A program made the translations under genes and the position numbers. The notes beneath the pieces are model-generated. The model was not told the DNA's origin. It searched no databases and worked only from the letters and a program-made list of their open reading frames with translations. DNA of 64,000 bases from Dermanyssus gallinae (lineage: Eukaryota > Arthropoda > Arachnida > Mesostigmata > Dermanyssidae). The stretch spans positions 1-64,000 of the forward strand of contig QVRM01004004.1 of the NCBI GenBank assembly GCA_003439945.1, in the 5' to 3' direction. Positions within the stretch are counted from its first letter, which is position 1, and every line of letters begins with the position of its first letter. Positions 1 through 12,916 of the stretch are shown here, in pieces.

Positions 1-1430
1 AGAACCAGCTCGTTCTGAGAACCGGCTCGTCCTTAGAACCAGCTCGTTCTTAAAATCGGCTTTCTTAGAATGGGCTTGTTCTTTATACCAGCTCGTTCTT
101 AGAACGTCCTTAGAACCGGCTCGTTCTTTAAACCGGCTCGTTCTTAGAACCAGTTTGTTCCTACAACCGGCTTGTTCTTAAAACCGGCTCGTTCTTAAAA
201 CCGGCTCGTTCTTTACACCAGCTCGTTCTTAGACCGGGCTCGATCTTTATACCAGCTCATTTTCAGAACCGGCTAGTCCTTAAAACCAGCTCGTTCTTAG
301 AACCAGCTCGTTCTTAGAACCGGCTCGTTCTTAGAACCGGCTCGTTCTTAGAACCGGCTCGTTCTTAGAACTGGCCCGTTCTTAGAACCGGCTCGTTCTT
401 AGAACCGGCTCGTTCTTAGAACTGGCTCGTTCTAAGAACCAGCTCGTTCTTAGAACCGGCTCGTTCTTAGAACCGGCTCGTTTTTAGAACCAGCTCGTTT
501 TTTATACCAGCTCGTTTTTAGGACCAGCTCGTTCTTAGAACCAGCTCGTTCTTACAACCGGCTCGTTCTTAAAACCGGCTCGTTCTTAAAACCGGCTCGT
601 TCTTACAACCGGCTCGTTCTTACAACCGGCCCGTTCTTAGAACGGACTCGTTCTTTATACCAGCTCGTTCTTAGAACCGGCTTGTCCTTATAACCAGCTC
701 GTTCTGAGAACCGGCTCGTTCTTAGAACCAGCTCGTTCTGAGAACCGGCTCGTCCTTAGAACCAGCTCGTTCTTAAAATCGGCTTTCTTAGAATGGGCTT
801 GTTCTTTATACCAGCTCGTTCTTAGAACGTCCTTAGAACCGGCTCGTTCTTTAAACCGGCTCGTTCTTAGAACCAGTTTGTTCCTACAACCGGCTTGTTC
901 TTAAAACCGGCTCGTTCTTAAAACCGGCTCGTTCTTTACACCAGCTCGTTCTTAGACCGGGCTCGATCTTTATACCAGCTCATTTTCAGAACCGGCTAGT
1001 CCTTAAAACCAGCTCGTTCTTAGAACCGGCTCGTTCTTAGAACCGGCTCGTTCTTAGAACCGGCTCGTTCTTAGAACTGGCCCGTTCTTAGAACCGGCTC
1101 GTTCTTAGAACCGGCTCGTTCTTAGAACCGGCTCGTTCTTAAAACCGGCTCGTTCTTAGAACCAGCTCGTTCTTAGAACCGGCTCGTTCTTAGAACCAGC
1201 TCGTTCTTAGAACCAGCTCGTTTTTTATACCAGCTCGTTTTTAGGACCAGCTCGTTCTTAGAACCAGCTCGTTCTTACATTCGGCTCGTTCTTAAAACCG
1301 GCTCGTTCTTACAACCGGCTCGTTCTTACAACCGGCTCGTTCTTACAACCGGCCCGTTCTTAGAACGGACTCGTTCTTTATACCAGCTCGTTCTTAGAAC
1401 CGGCTTCTCCTTATAACCAGCTCGTTCTGA
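1..1430. repeat. Tandem ~723-bp higher-order duplication within satellite A
   Basis: The order of variant units in 1-~700 is repeated in 724-~1,428. Matching landmarks are the gagaaccggctcgtcc start (1 and 724), the short unit containing gaacgtcc (about 100 and 823) and the gaacggactcg unit (639 and 1,362), offset by 723 bp. One unit is missing in the middle of the second copy, which lowers the offset to 705 locally. This looks like a recent unequal exchange or segmental duplication. Confidence 0.85.
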
Positions 1431-4400
1431 AAACCGGCTCGTCCTTAGAACCAGCTCGTTCTGAGAACCGGCTCGTCCTTAGAACCAGCTCGTTCTGAAA
1501 ACCGGCTCGTCCTTAGAACCAGCTCGTTCTTAAAATCGGCTCTTTCTTAAAACGGGCTCGTTCTTTATACCAGCTCGTCCTTAGAACCAGCTTATTCTTA
1601 AAACCGGCTTGTTCTTAGAATGGGCTTGTTCTTTACACCAGCTCGTTCTTAGAACGTCCTTAGAACCGGCTCGTTCTTAGAACCGGCTCGTTTTTAGAAC
1701 CGGCTCGTTCCTAAAACCGGCTCGTTCTTAAAACCGGCTCGTTCTTAAAACCGGCCCGTTTTTAGAACGGGCTCGTTCTTTATACCAGTTCGTTTTTAGA
1801 ACGGGCTCGTTCTTTATACCAGCTCGTTCTTAGAACCGGCTTGTTCTTAGAGCCAGCTCGTTCTTAGAACCGGCTCGTCTTTACAACCAGCTAGTTCTTA
1901 AAATCGGCTCGTGCTTAGAACAGGCTCGTTCCTTATACCAGCTCGTCCTTAAAACCAGCTTATTCTTAGAACCGGCTCGTTCTTAGAATGGGCGCATTCT
2001 TTATACCAGCTCGTTCTTAGAACGTCCTTAGAACCGGCTCGTTCTTAGAATTAGCTCGTTCCTACAACCGGCTCGTTCTTAGAACCGGCTCATTTTTAGA
2101 ACCGGCTAGTCCTTAAAACCAGCTCGTTCTTTAAACCGGCTCGTTTTTAGAACTGGCTCGTTTTTAGAACCGGCTCCTTCTTAAAACCGGCTCGTTCTTA
2201 GAACCGGCTCGTTCTTAGAACCGACTCGTTCTTTGAACCGGCTCGTTCTTTATACCCGTTCCTTCTTAGAACCAGGTCGTTTTTTATACCAGCTCGTTCT
2301 TAGAACCGGCTTGTCCTTAGAACTAGCTCGTTCTTACAACCGGCTTGTTTTTAGAACCGGCTTCTTCTTAGAGCCCGCTCGTTCTTAGAACTGACTCGTT
2401 CTTAGAACCGGTTCGTTCTTAAAACCGGCTCGTTCTTAGAACCGGCTCGCTCTTAAAACCGGCCCGTTCTTAGAACGGGCTCGTTCTTTATACCAGCCCG
2501 TTTTTAGAGCGGGCTCGATCTTTATACTAGCTTGTTCTTAGAACCGGCTTGTCCTTAGAACCAGCTCGTTCTTAGAACCGGCTCGTCCTTAGAACCAGCT
2601 CGTTCTTAAAATCGGCTCGTTCTTAGAACGGGCTCGTTCCTTATACTAGCTTGTCCTTAAAATTAGCTCATTCTTAAAACCGACTCGCTCTAAGAATGGG
2701 CTTGTTCTTTAAACCAGCTTGTTCTTAGAACGTCTTTTAAACCGGCTCGTTCTTAGAACCACCTCGTTCCTACAACCGGGTCGTCCTTAGAACCAGCTCG
2801 TTCTTAAAATCGGCTCGTTCTTAGAACGGGCTCGTTCCTTATACCAGCTCGTCCTTAAAACCAGCTCATTCTTAGAACCGGCTCGTTCTTAGAATGGGCT
2901 TGTTCTTTATACCAGCTCGTTCTTAGAACGTCCTTAGAACCGGCTCGTTCTTAGAACTAGCTCGTTCCTACAACCGGCTCGTTCTTTACACCAGCTCGTT
3001 CTTTACACCAGCTCGTTCCTTACACCAGCTCGTTCTTAGAACGGGCTCGATCTTTATACCAGCTCATTTTTAGAACCGGCTAGTCCTTAAAACCAGCTCG
3101 TTCTTAAAACCGGCTTGTTTTTAGAACCGGCTCGTTCTTAGGACCGGCTCGTTCTTAGAACCGATTCGTTCTTAGAACCGGCTCGTTCTTTATACCCGTT
3201 CGTTCTTAGAACCAGGCAGTTTTTTATAACAGCTCGTTCTTAGAACCGGCTTGTCCTTAGAACTAGCTCTTTCTTAGAACCGATTCGTTCTTAGAACGAG
3301 CTCGTTCTTAGAACCGGCTTGTTCTTAGAGCCGGCTCGTTCTTAGAACCGGTTCGTTCTTAGAACCGGCTCGTTCTTAGAACCGGCTCGTTCTTAGAATC
3401 GGCTTGTTCTTAGAACTGGCCCGTTCTTAGAACCGGCTCGTTCTTAGAACCGGCTCGTTCTTAGAACTGGCTCGTTCTTAGAACCAGCTCGTTCTTAGAA
3501 CCGGCTCGTTCTTACAACCAGCTCGTTCTTAGAACCGGCTCGTTTTTAGAACCAGCTCGTTTTTTATACCAGCTCGTTTTTAGAACTAGCTCGTTCTTAA
3601 AACCAGCCCGTTCTTACAACCGGCTCGTTCTTAAAACCGGCTCGTTCTTAGAACCGGCTCGTTCTTTACACCAGCTCGTTCTTAGAACGGGCTCGATCTT
3701 TATACCAGCTCATTTTTAGAACCGGCTAGTCCTTAAAACCAGCTCGTTCTTAAAACCGGCTCGTTTTTAGAACCAGCTCGTTCTTAAAACCGGCTCGTTC
3801 TTTACACCAGCTCGTTCTTAGAGCGGGCTCGATCTTTATACCAGCTCATTTTTAGAACCGGCTAGTCCTTAAAACCAGCTCGTTCATAAAACCGGCTCGT
3901 TTTTAGAACCGGCTCGTTTTTAGAACCGGCTCGTTCTTTACACCAGCTCGTTCTTAGAACGGGCTCGATCTTTATACCAGCTCATTTTTAGAACCGGCTA
4001 GACCTTAAAACCAGCTCGTTCTTAAAACCGGCTCGTTTTTAGAACCGGCTCATTTTTAGAACCGGCTAGTCCTTAAAACCAGCTCGTTATTAAAACCGGC
4101 TCGTTTTTAGAACCAGCTCGTTCTTAAAACCGGCTCGTTCTTTACACCAGCTCGTTCTTAGAACAGGGCTCGATCTTTATACCAGCTCATTTTTAGAACC
4201 GGCTAGTCCTCAAAACCAGCTCGTTCTTAAAACCGGCTCGTTTTTAGAACCGGCTCGTTTTTAGAACCGGCTCGTTCTTTACACCAGCTCGTTCTTAGAA
4301 CGGGCTCGTTCTTAGAACCGGCTCGTTCTTTACACCAGCTCGTTCTTTACACCAGCTCGTTCTTAGAACCGGCTCGTTCTTTATACCCGTTCGTTCTTAA

Positions 4401-7400
4401 AACCAGGTCGTTTTTTATACCAGCTCGTTCTTAGAACCGGCTTGTCCTTAGAACTAGCTCTTTCTTAGAACCGATTCGTTCTTAGAACGAGCTCGTTCTT
4501 AGAACCGGTTTGTTCTTAGAGCCGGCTCGTTCTTAGAACCGGCTCGTTCTTAGAACCGGCTCGTTCTTAGAACCGGCTCGTTCTTAGAACCGGCTTGTTC
4601 TTAGAACCGGCTCGTTCTTAGAACTGGCCCGTTCTTAGAATCGGCTCGTTCTTAGAACCAGCTCGTTCTTAGAACCGGCTCGTTTTTAGAACCAGCTCGT
4701 TTTTTATACCAGCTCGTTTTTAAAACCAGCTCGTTCTTAAAACCAGCTCGTTCTTACAACCGGCTCGTTCTTAAAACCGGCTCGTTCTTAAAACCGGCTC
4801 GTTCTTACAACCGGCTCGTTCTTAGAACCGGCTCGTTCTTAAAACCGGCCCGTTCTTAGAACGGACTCGTTCTTAGAACCGGCTTGTCCTTATAACCAGC
4901 TCGTTCTGAGAACCGGCTCGTACTTAAAACCAGCTCGTCCTTAAAATCGGCTTTTTATTAGAACGGGCTTGTTCTTTACACCAGCTCGTCCTTAGAACCA
5001 GCTCATTCTTAAACCCGGCTCGTTCTTAGAACCGGCTCGTTCTTAAAACCGGCCCGTTTTTAGAACAGGCTCGTTCATTATACCAGCCCGTTTTTAGAAC
5101 GGGCTCGTTCTTTATACCAGCTCGTTCTTAGAACCGGCTTGTCCTTAGAGTCAGCTCGTTCTTAGAACCGGCTCGTCCTAAGAACCAGCTAGTTATTAAA
5201 ATCGGCTCGTTCTTAGAACGGGCTCGTTCCTTATACCAGCTCGTCCTTAAAACCAGCTCATTCTTAGAAACGGCTCGTTCTTAGAATGGGATTGTTCTTT
5301 ATACCAGCTCGTTCTTAAAACGTCCTTAGAACCGGCTCTTTCTTAGAATTAGCTCGTTCCTACAACTGGCTCGTTTTTAGAACCGGCTCATTTTTAGAAC
5401 CGGCTAGTCCTTAAAACCAGCTCGTTCTTAAAACCGGCTTGTTTTTAGAACCGGCTCGTTTTTAGAACCGGCTCCTTAAAACCGGCTCGTTCTTAGGACC
5501 GTTTCGTTCTTAGAACCGGCTCGTTCTTAGAACCGACTCGTTCTTAGAACCGGCTCGTTCTTTATACCCGTTCGTTCTTAGAACCAGGTCGTTTTTTATA
5601 CCAGCTCGTTCTTAGAACCGGCTTGTTTTTAGAACCGGCTTCTTCTTAGAGCCGGCTCGTTCTTAGAACTGGCTCGTTATTAGAACCGGTTCGTTCTTAA
5701 AACCGGCTCGTTCTTAGAACCGGCTCGTTCTTAAAACCGGCCCGTTTTTAGAACGGGCTCGTTCTTTATACCAGCTCGTTCTTAGAACCGGCTTGTCCTT
5801 AGAACCAGCTCGTTCTTAGAACCGGCTCGTCCTTAGAACCAGCTCGTTTTTAGAACCGGCTTGTCCTTAGAACTAGCTTTTTCTTAAAACCGATTCGTTC
5901 TTAAAACCGGCTCGTTCTTAGAACCGGCTCGTTCTTAAAACCGGCCAGTTCTTAGAACGGGCTTGTTCTTTATACCAGCTCGTTCTTAGAACCGGCTTGT
6001 CCTTAGAACCAGCTCGTTCTTAGAACCGTCTCGTCCTTAGAACCAGCTCGTTCTTAGAACCGGCTCGTCCTTAGAACCAGCTCGTTCTTAGAACCGGCTT
6101 GTCCTTAGAACTAGCTCTTTCTTAGAACCGATTCGTTCTTAGAACCGGCTTGTTCTTACAACCGGCTTGTTCTTAGAGCCGGCTTGTTCTTAGAGCCGGC
6201 TCGTTCTTAGAACCGACTCGTTCTTAGAACCGGCTCGTTCTTATAACCGGCTCGTTCTTATAACCGGCTCGTTCTTAGAACCAGCTCGTTCTTAAAATCG
6301 GCTCTTTCTTAGAACGGGCTCGTTCTTTATACCAGCTCGTCCTTAGAACCGGCTCGTTCTTAGAACCAGCTTGTTCTTATAACCGGCTCCTTTTTAGAAC
6401 CAGCTCGTTCTTACAACCGGCTCGTTCTTAAAACCGGCTCGTTCTTTCAACCGGCTCGTCCTTAGAACCAGCTCGTTCTTAAAATCGACTCGTTCTTAGA
6501 ACGGGCTCGTTCCTTATACCAGCTCGTTCTTAGAACGTCCTTAGAACCGGCTCGTTCCTTATACCAACTCGTTCTTAGAACGTCCTTAGAACCGGCTTGT
6601 TCTTAGAACCGGCTCGTTCTTAAAACCGGCTCGTTCTCAAAACCGGCTCGTTCTTAAAACCGGCCCGTTTTTTATACCAGCTCGTTCTTAGAACCGGCTT
6701 GTCCTTAGAACCGGCTTGTCCTTAGAACCGGCTTGTTCTTAGAACCGGCTCGTTCTTATAACCGGCTTGTTCTTAGAACCGGCTCGTTCTTAAAGCTGGC
6801 TCGTTCTTAGAACCGGCTCGTTCTTAGAACCGGCTCGTTCTTAGAACCAGCTCGTTCTTAGAACCGGCTCGTTCTTAGAACCAGCTCGTTCTCATAACCG
6901 GCTCGTTTTTAGAACCAGCTCGTTCTTACAACCGGCTCGTTCCTAAAACCGGCTCGTTCCTAAAACCGGCTCGTTCTTACAACCGGCTCGTTCTTAGAAC
7001 CGGCTCGTTCTTAGAACCGGCCCGTTCTTAGAACGGGCTCATTCTTAGAACGGACTCGTTCTTTATACCAGCTCGTTCTTAGAACCGGCTTGTCCTTATA
7101 ACCAGCTCGCTCTGAGAACCGGTTCGTCCTTAGAACCAGCTCGTTCTTAAAATCGGCTCTTTCTTAGAACGGGCTCGTTCTTTATACCAGCTCGTCCTTA
7201 GAACCAGCTCATTCTTAAAACCGGCTCGTTCTTAGAACCGGCTCGTTCTTAGAATGGGCTTGTTCTTTATACCAGCTCGTTCTTAGAACGTCCTTAGAAC
7301 CGGCTCGTTCTTAGAACCGGCTCGTTCTTAGAACCGGCTCGTTCTTAGAACCAGCTCGTTCTTAGAACCGGCTCGTTCTTAGAACCGGCTCGTTCTTAGA

Positions 7401-10400
7401 ACCGGCTCGTTCTTAGAACCGGCTCGTTTTTTATACCAGCTCGTTCTTAAAACCGGCTAGTTTTTGAAACCAGCTCGTTCTTAGAACCAGCTCGTTCTTA
7501 CAACCGGCTCGTTCTTAGAACCGGCTCGTTCTTAGAACCGGCTCGTTTTTAAAACCGGCCCGTTCTTAGAACGGGCTCGTTCTTAGAACGGACTCGTTCT
7601 TTATACCAGCTCGTTCTTAGAACCGGCTTGTCCTTATAACCAGCTCATTCTGAGAACCGGCTCGTCCTTAGAACCAGCTCGTTCTTAAAATCGGCTCTTT
7701 CTTAGAACGGGCTCGTTCTTTATACCAGCTCGTTCTTAGAACGTCCTTAGAACCGGCTCGTTCTTAGAACCGGCTCGTTCTTAAAACCGGCTCGTTCTCA
7801 AAACCGGCTCATTCTTAGAATCGGCTCGTTCTTAAAACCGGCCCGTTCTTTATACCAGCTCGTTCTTAGATCCGGCTTGTCCTTAGAACCGGCTTGTCCT
7901 TAGAACCGGCTTATCCTTAGAACCGGCTTGTCCTTAGAACCAGCTCGTTCTGAGAACCGGCTTGTCTTTAGAACCAGCTCGTTCTGAGAACCGGCTCGTC
8001 CTTAGAACCAGCTCGTTCTTAAAATCGGCTCTTTCTTAGAACGGGCTCGTTCTTTATACCAGCTCGTTCTTAGAACGTCCTTAGAACCGGCTCGTTCTTA
8101 GAACCGGCTCGTTTTTAGAACCGGCTCGTTCTCAAAACCGGCTCGTTCTTAGAATCAGCTCGTTCTTAAAACCGGCCCGTTCTTTATACCAGCTCGTTCT
8201 TAGAACCGGCTTGTCCTTAGAACCGGCTTGTCGTTAGAACCGGCTTGTCCTTAGAACCAGCTCGTTCTTAGAACCGGCTCGTCCTTAGAACCAGCTCGTT
8301 CTTAAAATCGACTCGTTCTTAGAACGGGCTCGTTCCTTATACCAGCTCGTTCTTAGAATGTCCTTAGAACCGGCTCGTTCTTAGAACCGGCTCGTTCTTA
8401 AAACCGGCTCGTTCTCAAAACCGGCTCGTTCTTAGAACCGGCTCGTTCTTAAAACCGGCCCGTTCTTTATACCAGCTCGTTCTTAGAACCGGCTTGTCCT
8501 TAGAACCGGCTTGTCCTTAGAACCGGCTTGTTCTTAGAACCGGCTCGTTCTTATAACCGGCTTGTTCTCAGAACCGGCTCGTTCTTAAAGCTGGCTCGTA
8601 CTTAGAACCGGCTCGTTCTTAGAACCGGCTCGTTCTTAGAACCAACTCGTTCTTAAAACCGGCTCGTTCTTGGAACTAGCTCGTTCTCATAACCGGCTCG
8701 TTTTTAGAACCAGCTCGTTCTTACAACCGGCTCGTTCTTAGAACCGGCTCGTTCTTAGAACCGGCTCGTTCTTAAAACCGGCCCGTTCTTAGAACGGGCT
8801 CATTCTTAGAACGGACTCGTTCTTTGTACCAGCTCGTTCTTAGAACCGGCTTGTCCTTATAACCAGCTCGCTCTGAGAACCGGTTCGTCCTTAGAACCAG
8901 CTCGTTCTTAAAATCGGCTCTTTCTTAGAACGGGCTCGTTCTTTATACCAGCTCGTCCTTAGAACCAGCTCATTCTTAAAACCGGCTCGTTCTTAGAACC
9001 GGCTCGTTCTTAGAATGGGCTTGTTCTTTATACCAGCTCGTTCTTAGAACGTCCTTAGAACCGGCTCGTTCTTAGAACCAGCTCTTTCTTAGAAGCGGCT
9101 CGTTCTTAGAACCGGCTCGTTCTTAGAACCGGCTCGTTCTTAGAACCGGCTCGTTCTTAGAACCGACTCGTTCTTAGAACCGGCTCGTTCTTAGAGCCGG
9201 CTCGTTCTTAGAACCAGCTCGTTCTTAGAACCGGCTCGTTTTTTATACCAGCTCGTTCTTAGAACCGGCTCGTTTTTAGAACCAGCTCGTTTTTTATACC
9301 AGCTCGTTCTTAGAACCAGCTCGTTCTTACAACCGGCTCGTTCTTAAAACCGGCTCGTTCTCAAAACCGGCTCGTTCTTAAAACCGGCTCGTTCTTAAAA
9401 CCGGCTCGTTCTTACAACCGGCTCGTTCTTAGAACCGGCTCGTTCTTAAAACCGGCCCGTTCTTAGAACGGGCTAGTTCTTAAAACCAGCCCGTTCTTAG
9501 AACGGGCTCGTTCTTAGAACGGACTCGTTCTTAGAACCGGCTTGTACTTATAACCAGCTCGTTCTGAGAACCGGCTCGTCCTTAGAACCAGCTCGTTCTT
9601 AAAATCGGCTCTTTCTTAGAACGGGCTCGATCTTTATACCAGCTCGTTCTTAGAACGTCCTTAGAACCGGCTCGTTCTTAGAACCGGCTCGTTCTCAAAA
9701 CCGGCTCGTTCTTAGAATCGGCTCGTTCTTAAAACCGGCCCGTTCTTTATACCAGCTCGTTCTTAGAACCGGCTTGTCCTTAAAACCGGCTTGTCCTTAG
9801 AACCGGCTTGTCCTTAGAACCAGCTCGTTCTTAGAATCGGCTCGTCCTTAGAACCAGCTCGTTCTTAAAATCGACTCGTTCTTAGAACGGGCTCGTTCCT
9901 TATACCAGCTCGTTCTTAGAACGTCCTTAGAACCGGCTCGTTCTTAGAATTGGCTCGTTCTTAAAACCGGCCCGTTCTTAAAACCGGCCCGTTCTTTATA
10001 CCAGCTCGTTCTTAGAACCGGCTTGTCCTTAGAACCGGCTTGTCCTTAGAACCGGCTTGTCCTTAGAACCAGCTCGTTCTTAGAACCGGCTCGTCCTTAG
10101 AACCAGCTCGTTCTTAAAATCGACTCGTTCTTAGAACGGGCTCGTTACTTATACCAGCTCGTCCTTAAAACCAGCTCATTCTTAGAACCGGCTCGTTCTT
10201 AGAATGGACTTGTTCTTTATACCAGCTCGTTCTTAGAATGGGCTTGTTCTTTATACCAGCTCGTTCTTAGAACGTCCTTAGAACCGGCTCGTTCTTAGAA
10301 CCGGCTCGTTCTTTACACCAGCTCGTTCTTAGAACGGGCTCGATCTTTATACCAGCTCATTTTTAGAACCGACTAGTCTTTAAAACCAGCTCGTTCTTAG

Positions 10401-12310
10401 AACTGGCTCGTTCTTAGAACCGGCTCGTTCTTAGAACCGGCTCGTTCTTAGAACCGGCTCGTTTTTAGAACCAGCTAGTTCTTAGAACCAGCTCGTTCTT
10501 ACAACCGGCTCGTTCTTAAAACGGCTCGTTCTTAAAACGGCTCGTCCTTAGAACCAACTCGTTCTTAAAATCGGCTCTTTCTTAGAATGGGCTCGTTCTT
10601 TATACCAGCTCGTCCTTAGAACCAGCTCATTCTTAAAACCGGCTAGTTCTTAGAATGGGCTTGTTCTTTATACCAGCTCGTTCTTAGAACGTCTTTAGAA
10701 CCGGCTCGTTCTTAGAACCGGCTCGTCTTAGAACCGGCTCGTTCTTAGAACCGGCTCGTTCTTAAAACCGGCTCGTTCTTAGAACCGGCTCGTTCTTAAA
10801 ACCGGCTCGTTTTTAGAACGGGCTTGTTCTTAAAACCGGCTCGTTCTTGGAACGGGCTCGTTCTTAGAACCGGCTCGTTCTTAGAACCGGCTCCTTCTTA
10901 GAACCGGCTTGTTCTTACAACCGGCTTGTTCTTACAATCGGCTCGTTCTTAGAACCGGCTCGTTCTTAGAACCGGCTCGTTCTTAGAACCGGCTCGTTCT
11001 TAGAACCAGCTTGTTCTTAGAACCAGCTCGTTCTTACAACCGGCTCGTTCTTTCAACCGGCTTGTTCTTACAACCGGCTCGTTCTTACAACTGGCTCGTT
11101 CTCAAAACCGGCTCGTTCTTAGAACCGGCTCGTTCTTAGAACCGGCTCGTTCTTAGAACCGGCTCGTTCTTAAAACAGGCTCGTTCTTAGAACCGGCTCG
11201 TTCTTAGAACCGGCTCGTTCTTAGAACCGGCTCGTTCTTAGAACCGGCTCGTTCTTAGAATCGGCTCAATCTAAGAACCGGCTCGTTCTTAGAACCGGCT
11301 CGTTCTTAGAACCGGCTCGTTCTTAGAACCGGCTCGTTCTTAGAACCGGCTCGTTCTTAGAACCGGCTCGTTCTTAGAACCGGCTCGTTCTTAGAACCAG
11401 CTTGTTCTTAGAACCAGCTCGTTCTTACAACCGGCTCGTTCTTTCAACCGGCTTGTTCTTACAACCGGCTCGTTCTTACAACTGGCTCGTTCTTAAAACC
11501 GGCTCGTTCTTAGAACCGGCTCGTTCTTAGAACCGGCTCGTTCTTAGAACCGGCTCGTTCTTAGAACCGGCTCGTTCTTAGAACCGGCTCGTTCTTAGAA
11601 CCGGCTCGTTCTTAGAATCGGCTCAATCTAAGAACCGGCTCGTTCTTAGAACCGGCTCGTTCTTAGAACCAGCTCGTTCTTAGAACCGGCTCGTTCTTAG
11701 AACCAGCTCGTTTTTAGAACGGGCTCGTTCTTACAACCGGCTCGTTCTTTCAACCGGCTTGTTCTTACAACCGGCTCGTTCTTACAACTGGCTCGTTCTT
11801 AAAACCGGCTCGTTCTTAGAACCGGCTCGTTCTTAGAACCGGCTCGTTCTTATAACCGGCTCGTTCTTAGAACCGGCTCGTTCTTAGAACCGGCTCGTTC
11901 TTAGAATCGGCTCAATCTAAGAACCGGCTCGTTCTTAGAACCGGCTCGTTCTTAGAACCGGCTCGTTCTTAGAACCGGCTCGTTCTTAGAACCGGCTCGT
12001 TCTTAGAACCAGCTTGTTCTTAGAACCAGCTCGTTCTTACAACCGGCTCGTTCTTTCAACCGGCTTGTTCTTAAAACCGGCTCGTTCTTACAACTGGCTC
12101 GTTCTTAAAACCGGCTCGTTCTTAGAACCGGCTCGTTCTTAGAACCGGCTCGTTCTTAGAACCGGCTCGTTCTTTGAACCGGCTCGTTCTTAGAACCGGC
12201 TCGTTCTTAGAATCGGCTCAATCTAAGAACCGGCTCGTTCTTAGAACCGGCTCGTTTTTAGAACCAGCTCGTTCTTAGAACCGGCTCGTTCTTAGAACCA
12301 GCTCGTTTTT
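1..12310. repeat. Satellite A: 17-bp tandem array, left block
   Basis: About 12.3 kb of head-to-tail copies of a unit close to agaaccggctcgttctt, roughly 700 copies. Each unit is an imperfect palindrome: AGAAC and GTTCT arms flank a six-base core (CGGCTC), and between units the arms meet as GTTCT-T-AGAAC. Common variants are ccagctcg, cgggctcg and a unit in which the left arm is replaced by ttatacc. Units with a GGG/GGA core (gaacgggctcg, gaacggactcg) are almost always followed by the ttatacc variant, so part of the array behaves as a 34-bp dimer. The block from about 10.7 to 12.3 kb is more homogeneous than the rest. No coding function is visible. The array may continue to the left of the window. 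Confidence 0.97.
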
Positions 12311-12376
12311 CGTTCCAAGGTTCCCTGTGCCGAAGTCTCCCGAGGTAGCTCATCTTCCGAAACTATCGCAGCTGAC

Positions 12377-12916
12377 GTGCTTCTGCCTGATTGCAAGATT
12401 CGACTCGTCTGCTCGTATATCAGTCCGACAGGATCGCGCGCCGATCAGGAGGAAAAAATGAAGAATTTGGTTGCTGATCTCAACGCACTCGTGACTGATG
12501 ATGTGAGTGTTGTTATCTCTGGAGACCTAAATCAACCGGGAATAAATTGGTCAGATTGGCGTTGTTCGTCATCACGACGCTCTGATGAATTGACAGATGG
12601 AGGAGAGCTTTCAGTTGAGGAGATGTTTCTTCAGTTCTGCTGCGAAGCTGGTCTTCAGCAGCTGGTATGCACCCCGACCCGCGGACTGAATATACTGGAC
12701 GTTGTTCTAGCCGCTGACGACTCAGTTGACAACATAGCTGTATCGACCGCGCCAATCACCACTGATCATAAAATGATCAAGTTCACCATATCGCGCGGTC
12801 CGCCCATGCCTGAGACACGCACTGACTGGTGGGACTACGGCAAAGGTGACTACGAAGGAATGATCACAAATCTGATTGCGACTGACTGGAATAATTTCTT
12901 CGCTTGCCTGTCCTGA
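12377..12916 (+). pseudogene. AP-like endonuclease C-terminal part, frameshifted
   Basis: Reading frame for the second half of an APE-type endonuclease, which in these elements nicks target DNA to prime reverse transcription. Visible motifs are GDLN at residues 49-52, LDVVLA at about 107-112 and TDH at 129-131; the last corresponds to the catalytic SDH/TDH histidine motif. The N-terminal third, with the Asn and Glu metal-binding motifs, is absent because the element is 5' truncated, so the ATG at 12,377 is not a native start. The frame ends at a stop at 12,916. Protein similarity continues in a frame shifted by one base after about 12,900, so an indel there separates endonuclease from reverse transcriptase. 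Confidence 0.8.

Noticed and set aside
1..12310. Glucocorticoid-type hormone response element (AGAACAnnnTGTTCT) in satellite A
   Set aside because: The arms match AGAAC/GTTCT, but the spacer is six bases instead of five and the inner A/T are absent.
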